From Alphaproteobacteria bacterium (GTDB lineage: Bacteria > Pseudomonadota > Alphaproteobacteria > JAAEOK01): 38,633 nt of DNA. How positions within the stretch are numbered: position 1 is the stretch's first letter; every line of letters starts with the position of its first letter. The notes under the pieces were generated by a model, which worked only from the letters and a program-made list of their open reading frames with translations, ran no database searches and was not told where the DNA came from. Made by a program: the position numbers and the translations under genes. Location: NCBI GenBank assembly GCA_024244705.1, contig JAAEOK010000089.1, forward strand, positions 1-38,633, written 5' to 3'. Of the stretch, positions 16,879 through 25,908 are shown piece after piece.

Positions 16879-17613
16879 GTGAGCCACGACCCCCAACACC
16901 AGCGCCCCCCGCGTGGACGCGGCCCCCTGTGGCTGTGGTTCCTGGGTGCAGCGGTCGCGGTCGGCGCGTTGATTTACTGGGTCGCCGGCCTCAATCCGGG
17001 TTCTTTCGGCGGTTCCGGGGACGGCGCCTATCTAACCCATCACCTGATTTGGCTCATCGTTCTCGGCGCGGCGGTCGTGGTTCGCATCCGGGCGCGGCCG
17101 GGAACGGCGCTGAAGCAGGCGGCGATCTGGATCTTGATCGGCGCCGGGCTGATCCTCGCCTACAGCTACCGTGACGATGTCATTCGCTTGAACGACCGCA
17201 TCATCGCCGAGCTGGCGCCTCACTACGGCCGGGTCGAAGCCGATGGCCGGTCGGTCGCCTTTCGCCGCTCCAGTGGCGGACACTTCGCGGTCGTGGCCGA
17301 TGTCGACGGCGTCGACATTCGGTTCCTCGTCGATACCGGCGCTAGCGAGGTCGTGCTCAGCCCGGCCGATGCCGAACGGCTTGGATTCGATGTCGACCGC
17401 CTCAATTACAGCAAGACCTTCATCACCGCCAACGGCGAGGTCAAGGCGGCCCCGGTGACCTTGGGCGCGGTCTCGGTCGGCCCGATCGTGGTGTACAATG
17501 TGCGCGCCTCGGTCAACGGCGCGCCGATGGACGGCTCGCTGCTCGGCATGACCTTCCTCGACCGCATCGGCGGCTACCGTGTCGAGGGAAATTCGATGAC
17601 GCTGTCGCCGTAG
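16879..17613 (+). CDS. Membrane-anchored retropepsin-like aspartic protease (TIGR02281 type)
   Basis: A 244-residue protein with three N-terminal membrane helices (about 17-37, 53-70 and 81-97) and a C-terminal clan AA retropepsin-like domain (about 125-244). The catalytic motif is FLVDTGASEVVLS (Asp152), and the second hallmark is DGSLLGMTFLDRI. Such proteins are common in Alphaproteobacteria; they probably act as dimers outside the membrane, with substrates unknown. GTG start at 16879 behind GAGGAG. The cache-domain gene follows after 24 bases on the same strand. Confidence 0.88.
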   Translation: MSHDPQHQRPPRGRGPLWLWFLGAAVAVGALIYWVAGLNPGSFGGSGDGAYLTHHLIWLIVLGAAVVVRIRARPGTALKQAAIWILIGAGLILAYSYRDDVIRLNDRIIAELAPHYGRVEADGRSVAFRRSSGGHFAVVADVDGVDIRFLVDTGASEVVLSPADAERLGFDVDRLNYSKTFITANGEVKAAPVTLGAVSVGPIVVYNVRASVNGAPMDGSLLGMTFLDRIGGYRVEGNSMTLSP

Positions 17614-17637
17614 CCCCGGTCAATCGGGAGCCGCTTC

Positions 17638-18108
17638 ATGTTGGCCCGTAGCACCTTTTGCCTGCTCTTCGCCCTACTGCTGTGGCCGGCGGATCGGGCG
17701 CTGGGCGGGCCCTATGGCACGACGGCGGAAGCCCGCGCGTTGGCAGAAGGGGCGGCGGATTTGGTCCGCGACATCGGCATCGACCGCGCGCGCCACCTGC
17801 TCATCGATTTGGACGGGCCCTACGTCGATCGCGACCTCTATATTTTCGTCCTCGACCGCAACGGTATCGTTCAGTCCCATCCCGATACCGGCTCCATCGG
17901 CGGCGACGCCCTGGCCGCCCGCGACCCCAACGGGAAATCCTTCGTTCTCGAAATGGTCGTGCGCGCCGAGGGCGCCAGCGAAGGGTTCTGGGTCGAATAC
18001 GTCTGGCTCCACCCGCAGCTCGGCACCTTCGCCACCAAGCGCGCCTGGATGGTGCCGGTCGGCGATTTCATCGTCGGCTGTGGCGCCTATGTCGGCGAGG
18101 CGACCTAG
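17638..18108 (+). CDS. Secreted single cache-domain protein
   Basis: A 156-residue protein with a signal peptide (about 1-23, LLFALLLWPADRALG) and a single cache-type sensor domain: IFVLDRNGIVQSHPD, then FVLEMVV, then WVEYVWLHPQLG and a final VGDFIVGCGAYVG. Cache domains bind small ligands outside the membrane. There is no transmitter domain, so it would work as a binding protein or partner. It follows the aspartic protease by 24 bases, suggesting an operon. The function of free-standing examples is unknown. Confidence 0.8.
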   Translation: MLARSTFCLLFALLLWPADRALGGPYGTTAEARALAEGAADLVRDIGIDRARHLLIDLDGPYVDRDLYIFVLDRNGIVQSHPDTGSIGGDALAARDPNGKSFVLEMVVRAEGASEGFWVEYVWLHPQLGTFATKRAWMVPVGDFIVGCGAYVGEAT

Positions 18109-18125
18109 AGCGCCATTCGGTCGAA

Positions 18126-19556
18126 TTACAAATAGCCGAGTGCGCGCCACCACAGATAGTTCAGCGGCGTCAGGATCAGAAGCGTCACCACGGCCAGCGG
18201 AAACGTCAGCCGGGCCGCCGCGCGGATGGGGATCTTGGCGAGCCCCATGGCGACGACCAGAGGCGGCAGTTGGTAGGGCAGGACGACGGTCGAAAACCCG
18301 ATCACCGACGTCGCCAGCACGGTTTCGAGCGGCAGGCCGGTCGCCGCCACCAGGTCCGGCGCGATCGGCGCCATAACGGCAGGCACCCCTGGCACCGTGG
18401 TTCCGAACGCGAGCACCGTCGAAAACACCGCGAGGTCGAAGAAGTTGAGAAACGGTGCATCCAACTGAAAGGGCAGCACCTGGACCAGCGCCCGCCCGAG
18501 CAGATCGCCGGCGCCGCTGACCGCGAGCACCGCGCCGAGGCCGAGGATTCCGGCGACGTAGAACAGCGAGCCCAGGTTCATGCCGTGATTGAAGGCATCG
18601 ACCGGGACCACGCCGAAACGCGGCAGCAGGCACAGAAAAGCGGCGCCGAGAGCGACCCAGGCCGGGTTCACGCCATGAAATTCGTCGGTCGCCCACAGGA
18701 TCAGCGCGCCGATCAGGATCAGCCCGACCTTGCGTCCGTCGCCACTCAGCGGCACGGCCTCGGGATCGGTCGCCGGCTCCGCCCGCGGGGTGTCGCGGAA
18801 GAACAGCCACGTCGCGCCGACGATCAACAGCGCCTTGAGCAGACCGGTGACCGGAAAATGCAGGATCAGATAGTTGGCATAGCCGAATTGGAGGCCGTAG
18901 ATCGCTTGCGCGGCGCCGGCCAGCACCATGTTGGCGACGTTCGACGGCAGGATCGCGGCGGTCGGCATGAAGGTGCCGAGGACCATGGCCAGAACCAAGC
19001 CGTTGCGGCCCCGGCTGCCCGGTTCGAAACCATAACGGTCGGCGAGCGCCAGCACGATTGGAACGATGATCAGCACCCGGCCGAGCGTCGACGGCATGAC
19101 GAAGCCGAGAACCAGACCAACGAGTACGACGCCGGCGACCATGCCGAGATAACCGTGGCCGAGGGCGCCGACGAGATGGGCGGCAAGCCAATCGCCGAGG
19201 CCGGTACGCCTGACCGCGACGCCGATCACTAGGCCGCCGAAGACCAGCCACCAGGCGGTCGAATGAAAGCCGGCGAAGACCGCTTCCGGCGGCGCCACGG
19301 CGAACAGCATGGCGATCAGGAAGAAGCCGATCGCGGTCAGGTATTCGGGTACGATTCCGGTCGCCCAGAAGCCCAGCGCCGCCAGACACAACGCGCCGGC
19401 CCGCGCGGTCGCCGGGTCGAGGCCGAAGGCACCCGGCGCCACCGCCATCGTCAGCGCGGCCACGACCACCAGAGCCGTGATGGCGCGGGGTAGATGAATC
19501 GAAATCGAGGGGATCGAACCTCTCCCGAGAACCTGAATCGCGGCGCGGCGCGCCAC
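18126..19556 (-). CDS. SLC13/DASS-type anion or dicarboxylate transporter
   Basis: A 476-residue permease with about twelve membrane helices. Two related halves carry hairpin-type segments, GFVMPSTLGRVLIIVPIVLA and FGTTVPGVPAVMAPIAPDL, as in sodium-coupled divalent-anion symporters. It would import a di- or tricarboxylate or an inorganic anion. There is no in-frame ATG near the N-terminus; GTG at 19556 has AGGA eight bases upstream and is the best start. It lies 86 bases after ecm on the same strand, so a C4-dicarboxylate role linked to the EMC pathway is attractive but inferred. Confidence 0.8.
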   Translation of the reverse strand: MARRAAIQVLGRGSIPSISIHLPRAITALVVVAALTMAVAPGAFGLDPATARAGALCLAALGFWATGIVPEYLTAIGFFLIAMLFAVAPPEAVFAGFHSTAWWLVFGGLVIGVAVRRTGLGDWLAAHLVGALGHGYLGMVAGVVLVGLVLGFVMPSTLGRVLIIVPIVLALADRYGFEPGSRGRNGLVLAMVLGTFMPTAAILPSNVANMVLAGAAQAIYGLQFGYANYLILHFPVTGLLKALLIVGATWLFFRDTPRAEPATDPEAVPLSGDGRKVGLILIGALILWATDEFHGVNPAWVALGAAFLCLLPRFGVVPVDAFNHGMNLGSLFYVAGILGLGAVLAVSGAGDLLGRALVQVLPFQLDAPFLNFFDLAVFSTVLAFGTTVPGVPAVMAPIAPDLVAATGLPLETVLATSVIGFSTVVLPYQLPPLVVAMGLAKIPIRAAARLTFPLAVVTLLILTPLNYLWWRALGYL

Positions 19557-19642
19557 GGCGGCGATCCTAGAGCGCTATGCGTTCATGGGAAATCAATTCT
19601 GTTGCCGGTTTGGCGGTCGCCGTGCCGGCGGCCGCGTTCCGC

Positions 19643-21643
19643 CTACGCCGCTTCCTGGCTCGATCGTTCGACGATGTCGACGATGTCGGCCATGATCGCC
19701 GAGATCTCGTAATCCTTGGGCGTATAGACCGCGGCGACGCCGGCCGCGCGCAAGACGGCTTCGTCGGCGGGCGGGATGATGCCGCCGACGACGATCGGCA
19801 CCTCACCGATCCCGGCCCCACGCAAGCCGTCGAGGATCTCGGTGACCAGCGGCACATGGCTGCCCGACAGGATCGACAGGCCGACCACATGCACCCCCTC
19901 TTCGACCGCCGAGTTGACGATCTCGGCCGGGGTCAGGCGGATGCCTTCATAGACCACCTCCATGCCGGCGTCGCGGGCCTTGACGGCGATCTGCTCGGCC
20001 CCGTTGGAATGGCCGTCGAGCCCGGGCTTGCCGACCAGCATCTTGATACGCCGGCCGAGCCTGTCGGAGACTTGGGCAACCCGCTGCCGGACCGGCGCCA
20101 ATTCGTCACCGCCGACCGCCGTCGCCCGGCCGACCCCGGTCGGCGCCCGGTATTCGCCGAACACCCGGCGCAACGCCTCGCTCCATTCGCCGGTGGTGAC
20201 GCCGGCATGGGCGCAGGCGATCGACGGCTCCATGATATTGCGCCCGTCGCGGGCCGCCGCTTCGAGATCGGCGAGCGCGGCGGCCGCCGCCGCTTGGTCG
20301 CGCGCCGCGCGCCACGCTTCGAGCCCGGCTACCTGCTCCGCCTCGGCCGCCGGATCGATGGTCAGGAAACCGCCGTCGCCGTCGGCGGTGAGCGGCGATT
20401 GCGCGCTCTCGGTAAAGGCGTTGACGCCGACCACGACCTGTTCACCGGCCTCGATCGCGGCCAGCCGGCGTGCGTTCGATTCGACCAAGCGCTGTTTCAT
20501 ATAGCCCGAACCCACGCAGGCGATGGCGCCCCCCATCTCGAGGATATGGTCGAGCTCGGCCCGCGCCTCGCGTTTGAGCTCGGCGACCTTGTCCTCGATG
20601 GCCGGCGCGCCGTCGAAGATGTCGCCGTATTCGAGGAGGTCGGTTTCGTAGGCGACGATCTGCTGCAGGCGCAGGCTCCATTGCTGATCCCAAGGCCGCG
20701 GCAGGCCGAGGGCCTCGTTCCACGCCGGCAGCTGCACCGCCCGCGCGCGCGCGTTCTTCGACAGCGTCACCGCCAACATCTCCAGCAGGATGCGATAGAC
20801 GTTGTTCTCGGGCTGCTGTTCGGTGAGACCGAGGGAATTGACTTGGACGCCGTAACGAAAGCGGCGCAGCTTCGGATTGTCGACGCCGTAGCGCAGCCGG
20901 GTGACCTCGTCCCACAGTTCGGCGAAGGCGCGCATCTTGCATATTTCGGTGATGAAGCGGACGCCGGCATTGACGAAGAAGCTGATCCGCCCGACCACCT
21001 GCGGCACGTCCTCGCGCGGCACCTGGCCCGACGCCATCACCCCGTCGAGTACCGCGCAGGCGGTGGCCAGCGCGTAGGCCAGTTCCTGCACCGGCGTCGC
21101 CCCCGCTTCCTGCAGGTGGTAGGAGCAGACGTTGGTCGGGTTCCACTTCGGAATCTCGCGATAGGTGAAGGCGATGACATCGGTGATCAGCCGCAGGCTC
21201 GGCTCGGGCGGGAAGATATAGGTTCCGCGCGACAGATATTCCTTGACGATGTCGTTCTGCACCGTGCCGGCAAGGTCGGCGCGCCCGGTGCCCTGGCGTT
21301 CGGCCGCCGCGACATAGAGCGCCAACAACCACGGCGCGGTGGCGTTGATCGTCATCGACGTATTCATTTCCGCGAGCGGGATGTCCCGGAACAGGGTCTC
21401 CATGTCGCCGAGATGGCAGATCGGCACGCCGACTTTTCCAACCTCGCCCTTGGCCAGAGGATGATCCGAATCGTAGCCGGTCTGGGTCGGCAGGTCGAAG
21501 GCGATCGACAGGCCGGTCTGGCCGCGCGCCAAGTTGGTTCGATAGAGGGCGTTCGAGGCCGCCGCCGTGCTGTGCCCCGAATAGGTGCGGAACAGCCACG
21601 GCCGGTCGCGCTGCACTGCGGTAGAATCGGTGCCTTCGGCCAT
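19643..21643 (-). CDS. ecm: Ethylmalonyl-CoA mutase (B12-dependent)
   Basis: A 666-residue adenosylcobalamin-dependent mutase of the MeaA/Ecm group, converting (2R)-ethylmalonyl-CoA to (2S)-methylsuccinyl-CoA in the ethylmalonyl-CoA pathway. The N-terminal TIM-barrel part starts with RPWLFRTYSGHSTAAASN and contains FDLPTQTGYDSDHPLAKGEVGK and EMNTSMTINATAPWLL. The C-terminal B12 domain (from about 520) has the cobalt-ligand motif LDGHSNG. Both parts in one chain, with the MeaA-type N-terminus, separate it from methylmalonyl-CoA mutase. AAGGAG six bases before the ATG. Divergent from ccr, the enzyme that makes its substrate. Confidence 0.93.
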   Translation of the reverse strand: MAEGTDSTAVQRDRPWLFRTYSGHSTAAASNALYRTNLARGQTGLSIAFDLPTQTGYDSDHPLAKGEVGKVGVPICHLGDMETLFRDIPLAEMNTSMTINATAPWLLALYVAAAERQGTGRADLAGTVQNDIVKEYLSRGTYIFPPEPSLRLITDVIAFTYREIPKWNPTNVCSYHLQEAGATPVQELAYALATACAVLDGVMASGQVPREDVPQVVGRISFFVNAGVRFITEICKMRAFAELWDEVTRLRYGVDNPKLRRFRYGVQVNSLGLTEQQPENNVYRILLEMLAVTLSKNARARAVQLPAWNEALGLPRPWDQQWSLRLQQIVAYETDLLEYGDIFDGAPAIEDKVAELKREARAELDHILEMGGAIACVGSGYMKQRLVESNARRLAAIEAGEQVVVGVNAFTESAQSPLTADGDGGFLTIDPAAEAEQVAGLEAWRAARDQAAAAAALADLEAAARDGRNIMEPSIACAHAGVTTGEWSEALRRVFGEYRAPTGVGRATAVGGDELAPVRQRVAQVSDRLGRRIKMLVGKPGLDGHSNGAEQIAVKARDAGMEVVYEGIRLTPAEIVNSAVEEGVHVVGLSILSGSHVPLVTEILDGLRGAGIGEVPIVVGGIIPPADEAVLRAAGVAAVYTPKDYEISAIMADIVDIVERSSQEAA

Positions 21644-21747
21644 CGTGCACTCCTTCGTTTCCAGACACCCAGACGGGTTGGGCCTTACTCCTTGAAATAA
21701 TATTACCCGGACTCAGCGTCCTTGGAAAGAAAGTGTCATATTGTGCG

Positions 21748-21776
21748 TTGCAAAATAACCGCCGCCGCGCTAAAAG
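21748..21776 (+). promoter_or_regulatory. Candidate ccr promoter in the ecm-ccr divergent region
   Basis: TTGCAA (21748-21753), a 17-base spacer and TAAAAG (21771-21776) resemble a σ70 promoter 44 bases before the ccr ATG. GGAC-N5-GTCC (21709-21721) lies just upstream as a possible operator. Matches are moderate and no start site is known. Confidence 0.3.
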
Positions 21777-21820
21777 GCAATCCCATTACCGTCCACCTTG
21801 AGCGACCGTCGGAGGAAGGG

Positions 21821-23104
21821 ATGAGCGAAGCGGCCGAGGTACTGGAAATCGAGCCGGAGGGCGAACTGAAGGACCTGTATGGTGTCGGCGAGATTCCGCC
21901 GCTTGGCCACGTGCCGAGAAACATGCACGCCTGGGCCATCCGCCGCGACCGGCATGGCAACCCCGACACCGCGATGCAGGTCGAGGTCGTGGCGACGCCG
22001 GAGCTCGACAGCCACGACGTGCTGGTCATGGTGATGGCGGCCGGCGTCAATTACAACGGCGTGTGGGCGGCGCTCGGCAAGCCGATCTCGGTATTCGACG
22101 TCCACAAGGCGGACTATCACGTCGCCGGCTCCGACGCGGCGGGCGTGGTGTGGGCGGTCGGCAACAAGGTCAAGCGGTGGAAGGTCGGCGACGAGGTCGT
22201 CGTGCATTGCAACCAGGACGACGGCGACGACGAAGAATGCAACGGCGGCGACCCGATGTTCTCGCCGTCGCAACGGATCTGGGGCTACGAGACGCCGGAC
22301 GGTTCGTTCGCCCAGTTTTGCCGTGTCCAGGCCCAGCAATGCATGCCGCGGCCGAGGCACCTGACGTGGGAGGAGAGCGGCTGCTACGTGCTGACGCTGG
22401 CAACCGCGTATCGCATGCTGTTCGGCCATCGGCCCCACATCCTGCGTCCCGGCCACAACGTATTGGTGTGGGGCGCCTCGGGCGGGCTCGGCTCGATGGC
22501 GATCCAACTCATCGCCACCGCCGGCGCCAACGCCATCGGCGTCATCTCCGACGAATCGAAGCGCGACTTCGTCATGCAGCTGGGCTGTCGTGGGGTCGTC
22601 AACCGCAAGAAATTCGAATGCTGGGGCCGCCTGCCGGAAGTCAACGACACCGGCGGCTATGGCGATTACATGAAGGAATGCCGCAAATTCGGCAAGGCGA
22701 TCTGGGAATTCACCGGCAAGGGCAACGACGTCGATTTCGTCTTCGAGCATCCCGGCGAGCAGACCTTTCCGGTTTCCTGCTTCGTCGTCAAACGCGGCGG
22801 CATGGTCGTATTCTGCGCCGGCACCACCGGCTACAACCTGACCATGGACGCGCGTTTCGTATGGATGCGGCAGAAGCGCATCCAGGGCAGCCATTTCGCC
22901 AACCTCAAACAGGCGGCGCAAGCCAACCGGCTGGTCGTCGAACGGCGCATCGACCCCTGCGTATCGGAAGTCTTCGCCTGGGACGACATCCCGCGCGCCC
23001 ACATGAAGATGCTGCGCAACGAGCACAAGCCCGGCAACATGGCGGTGCTGGTCAACGCCAAGCGGCCGGGAATGCGCACGATCGAAGACGCCCGCGAGGC
23101 CTGA
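21821..23104 (+). CDS. ccr: Crotonyl-CoA carboxylase/reductase
   Basis: A 427-residue medium-chain dehydrogenase/reductase that reductively carboxylates crotonyl-CoA with NADPH and CO2 to ethylmalonyl-CoA, the defining step of the EMC pathway. Family landmarks: GEIPPLGHVPRNMHAWAIRR, AAGVNYNGVWAALGKP, the acidic insert CNQDDGDDEECNGGDPM, NADP site GASGGLGSMA and FEFTGKGND/FEHPGEQTFPVS-type segments. GGAGGAAGGG just before the ATG at 21821 fixes the start; an upstream Met at 21722 lacks one and falls in the promoter region. Followed after 26 bases by a metallophosphoesterase. Confidence 0.95.
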   Translation: MSEAAEVLEIEPEGELKDLYGVGEIPPLGHVPRNMHAWAIRRDRHGNPDTAMQVEVVATPELDSHDVLVMVMAAGVNYNGVWAALGKPISVFDVHKADYHVAGSDAAGVVWAVGNKVKRWKVGDEVVVHCNQDDGDDEECNGGDPMFSPSQRIWGYETPDGSFAQFCRVQAQQCMPRPRHLTWEESGCYVLTLATAYRMLFGHRPHILRPGHNVLVWGASGGLGSMAIQLIATAGANAIGVISDESKRDFVMQLGCRGVVNRKKFECWGRLPEVNDTGGYGDYMKECRKFGKAIWEFTGKGNDVDFVFEHPGEQTFPVSCFVVKRGGMVVFCAGTTGYNLTMDARFVWMRQKRIQGSHFANLKQAAQANRLVVERRIDPCVSEVFAWDDIPRAHMKMLRNEHKPGNMAVLVNAKRPGMRTIEDAREA

Positions 23105-23130
23105 AACCGGCACCGACCCGCCGTCGCGGC

Positions 23131-23970
23131 ATGCGCCGGGTCGTCGTACCGACCCTGCTGCTGGCGGTCGCCGCGCTGGGCGTCTATGCGTTCTGGATCG
23201 AGCCCCGAAATGTCGTCCTGACTCGGGTCGAGGTCCCGGTCGCCGGCCTAAAAGGCACGGTTCGCGCCCTCGTCATCGGCGACATCCAGCCCGCCGGGCC
23301 GCACGAAACGCCGGCCCGCATCCGCGCCGCGATCGACCGCGGGATGGCGCTGAAACCCGACATCGTCCTGCTGCTCGGCGATTACGTCACGACCCGCCAA
23401 TTGAAGACCGCCTTCGTCGATCCGGTCGACACCACCGCAGCGATGGCGGCCCTCGACGCGCCCATGGGTGTCTACGCGGTGCTTGGTAATCACGACTGGT
23501 GGTGGGACGGCCCACGGATGGGGAGCCTGCTGGCCGGAGCCGGGATCACCGTGCTTCGTAACCGCGCCGTGTTGGCGGAGGACGCCGGGAACGCGCTGTG
23601 GATCGCCGGTCTCGAGGATCTTTGGACCGGCAACCTCGATCTCCCGGCGACCCTCGGCCAGACCGGCCGCGAGGCGCCGACTATCCTGCTGTCCCATAAC
23701 CCGGACATCTTTCCCCAGGTGCCGAACGCGATCGCCTTGACCCTGGCCGGCCATACCCGCGGCGGTCAGGTCTATATCCCCCTGATCGGCCGGCCTATCG
23801 TGCCGTCGCAATACGGCGACCGCTACGCCTATGGCATGATCGAGGAGAACGGCCGGCGGCTTTACGTGACCAGCGGCATCGGCACGGCCATCGTTCCAGT
23901 CCGATTCTTGACCCCGCCGGAGATCGTGCTTATCACGCTTACGCCGATTTCCGGCGACGCGCCCGATTAG
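23131..23970 (+). CDS. Membrane-anchored metallophosphoesterase (YkuE-like)
   Basis: A 279-residue calcineurin-like phosphoesterase with one N-terminal hydrophobic helix (residues 4-21), so probably anchored facing the periplasm. Metal-site motifs in order: VIGDIQPAGPH (where most relatives have GDxH), LLLGDYVT, LGNHDWW, LLSHNPDIF and LAGHTRGGQV. YkuE-type enzymes are linked to lipid or UDP-sugar phosphate hydrolysis, but the substrate here is unknown. It lies 26 bases after ccr and 10 bases before the next gene, so it is probably cotranscribed with ccr. Confidence 0.85.
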   Translation: MRRVVVPTLLLAVAALGVYAFWIEPRNVVLTRVEVPVAGLKGTVRALVIGDIQPAGPHETPARIRAAIDRGMALKPDIVLLLGDYVTTRQLKTAFVDPVDTTAAMAALDAPMGVYAVLGNHDWWWDGPRMGSLLAGAGITVLRNRAVLAEDAGNALWIAGLEDLWTGNLDLPATLGQTGREAPTILLSHNPDIFPQVPNAIALTLAGHTRGGQVYIPLIGRPIVPSQYGDRYAYGMIEENGRRLYVTSGIGTAIVPVRFLTPPEIVLITLTPISGDAPD

Positions 23971-23980
23971 GAGCGACCAG

Positions 23981-24232
23981 ATGCCGCCTGCGGAACGCCC
24001 GAAAGACGATGACCACGACAAGCAGGTTCAGGCCCGTCTCGACCTGCTGCGGGCGCAGCACGGCGGCGGCCTGCTCGGCATCGGCCAGGATTCCCCGGCC
24101 GACGAAGCGCGGCAGGCCAAGGAGGCGGGCGACGATTGGCGCCCGCCCCTGCCGGCGCCGATGAGCGGCTTCGCCACCGCGCTCGCCATTGTCATCCTCG
24201 TCCTGCTGGCGATCTTTTTCGTCCTCTTCTAG
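23981..24232 (+). CDS. Small tail-anchored membrane protein, function unknown
   Basis: An 83-residue protein: a charged N-terminal 55 residues (PKDDDHDKQVQARLDLLRAQ) and one C-terminal membrane helix (about 62-83, GFATALAIVILVLLAIFFVLF) ending at the chain terminus. GGAG lies eight bases before the ATG. It follows the metallophosphoesterase by ten bases and closes the ccr unit. No family recognised. Confidence 0.7.
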   Translation: MPPAERPKDDDHDKQVQARLDLLRAQHGGGLLGIGQDSPADEARQAKEAGDDWRPPLPAPMSGFATALAIVILVLLAIFFVLF

Positions 24233-24258
24233 GGACCCGACAGCCGCACCGCCCAGGT

Positions 24259-25683
24259 TTACTTGCCCAGCCGCTCGGCGATGCCGTCACCGTAGGCCGG
24301 GTCGGCCTGGCGAAAGTAGCCAAGCTGGCGCTCGACGATGGTCGCGGGCACGCCCTTCATGGCGCCGGCGATGGTGTCCATCAATCGGTTCTGCTCGTCG
24401 GCCGACATCAGGCGGAACAGATTGCCGGCCTGGGTGAAGTCGTCGTTGCCGTCGCGATGGTCGTAGCGATCGGCGATGGCGCCAACCTTGAGCGGCGGCT
24501 CCTTGACCGAGGGATCATCCACGGGACCGTCGAAACTGTTGGGCTGGTAATTCACCGCGCCCTCGTTGTTGCCATCGAAGCGCATGGCGCCATCGCGCTG
24601 GTAATTGTGCACCGGACAGCGCGGCGCATTGACCGGCAGCAATTGGTGATTCGCGCCAATCCGGTACCGCTGGGCATCGCCATAACTGAGGATGCGCATT
24701 TGCAGCATCTTGTCCGGGCTGTGGCCGATGCCGGGGACGATGTTGGCCGGCGTGAACGCCGCCTGTTCGACCTCGGCGAAATAATTCTCCGGGTTGCGGT
24801 TGAGCTCGAGGGTGCCGACCTCGATCAGCGGATAGTCCGCGTGCGGCCACACCTTGGTCAGATCGAACGGATTGTAGGGCACCTTTTCGCCATCCGCTTC
24901 CGGCATGACCTGCACCTTCAACTTCCAGCGCGGAAATGCGCCGCCGTCGATGGCTTCGTAAAGGTCACGCTGATGGCTTTCGCGGTCTTCGCCGATGAGC
25001 CCGGCGACCTCGTCGTTGGTGTTGGTCTTGTGGCCCTGCTCGGTCTTGAAATGAAACTTGACCCAGAACCGCTCGCCGCGCGCATTGATCAAGCTGTAGG
25101 TATGAGAGCCATAGCCGTTCATGTGTCGATAGGACGCCGGCTGGCCGCGGTCCGACATCAGGATGGTGATCTGGTGCAGGGCCTCGGGGGCATGCGACCA
25201 GAAGTCCCACTGCATGATGTTGCTGCGCAGATTGGTTGCCGGATCGCGTTTCTGGCTGTGGATGAAATCCATGAACTTGTACGGATCGCGGACGAAGAAT
25301 ACCGGCGTGTTGTTGCCGACCACGTCCCAATTGCCATCCTTGGTATAGAACTTGACCGCGAATCCGCGGACGTCGCGTTCGGCGTCGGCCGCTCCCTTCT
25401 CGCCGGCGACCGTCGAGAATCGCAAGAAGCACTCGGTTTCGCTGCCCGGCTCGAACACCTTGGCCATGCTGTATTCGGTGATATCGCCGGTGATGGTCAG
25501 CTTGCCGAAGGCGCCGGAACCCTTGGCGTGAACGACGCGCTCGGGGATGCGTTCACGGTTGAAGTGGGCGTGTTTTTCGAGCAATTGCCAGTCTTGCGCC
25601 AGCAGTGGCCCGCGCGGCCCGGCGGTCAGGCTGTTTTGGTTGTCGCCCATCGGGCAACCGGATGCGGTGGTCATTTTGGTCAT
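24259..25683 (-). CDS. katA: Monofunctional haem catalase
   Basis: A 474-residue small-subunit catalase (clade 3 length) that dismutates hydrogen peroxide. Distal His52 ([11 protein letters not shown]), distal Asn124 ([14 protein letters not shown]), the substrate-channel core [11 protein letters not shown] and the proximal haem tyrosine in [12 protein letters not shown] are all present. Start at 25683 has AGGAG seven bases upstream. Divergent from oxyR with a well-matched OxyR operator between them, so peroxide induction is expected. It converges on the ccr unit. Confidence 0.93.
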   Translation of the reverse strand: MTKMTTASGCPMGDNQNSLTAGPRGPLLAQDWQLLEKHAHFNRERIPERVVHAKGSGAFGKLTITGDITEYSMAKVFEPGSETECFLRFSTVAGEKGAADAERDVRGFAVKFYTKDGNWDVVGNNTPVFFVRDPYKFMDFIHSQKRDPATNLRSNIMQWDFWSHAPEALHQITILMSDRGQPASYRHMNGYGSHTYSLINARGERFWVKFHFKTEQGHKTNTNDEVAGLIGEDRESHQRDLYEAIDGGAFPRWKLKVQVMPEADGEKVPYNPFDLTKVWPHADYPLIEVGTLELNRNPENYFAEVEQAAFTPANIVPGIGHSPDKMLQMRILSYGDAQRYRIGANHQLLPVNAPRCPVHNYQRDGAMRFDGNNEGAVNYQPNSFDGPVDDPSVKEPPLKVGAIADRYDHRDGNDDFTQAGNLFRLMSADEQNRLMDTIAGAMKGVPATIVERQLGYFRQADPAYGDGIAERLGK

Positions 25684-25760
25684 CGTCTGTCTCCTGCGGT
25701 TCGGCGATGAAACGGCGCCGTCGAGGAGCACACCCTAGTCCGAATTGAATAATCGGTAAA

Positions 25761-25797
25761 ATCGATTGTTTCTATTACTACAATAGGTTTAACATAT
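25761..25797. promoter_or_regulatory. OxyR operator between katA and oxyR
   Basis: Four tetrads spaced by seven bases read ATCG-N7-CTAT-N7-ATAG-N7-ATAT, against the OxyR consensus ATAG-N7-CTAT-N7-ATAG-N7-CTAT: 14 of 16 positions match and the central CTAT-N7-ATAG is perfect. It lies 78 bases upstream of katA and 111 bases upstream of oxyR, fitting katA activation and oxyR autoregulation. Confidence 0.75.
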
Positions 25798-25908
25798 GGT
25801 ATGAAGTGGTGTTTTGGTCCGGCTTCGTTCACCGCATCGGCCTAACAAATCGAAAAGACGGCATATCTCAAACATACCGATCACCACTGCAATCGACCGA
25901 GATCACCC

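Noticed and set aside
19511-19545. tRNA T-arm-like sequence near GGTTCGATCCCCTC on the minus strand
   Set aside because: The 5-bp stem has two A-C mismatches, no matching 5' acceptor strand is found, and the sequence codes for the transporter N-terminus.
19577-21700. A 707-codon plus-strand frame opposite ecm
   Set aside because: It is the mirror frame of a well-supported gene, with Arg/Asp/His-rich composition and no domain.
22063-23970. A 635-codon frame spanning ccr and the metallophosphoesterase
   Set aside because: The first 356 codons are an out-of-frame shadow of ccr; only the part from 23131 is a real protein.
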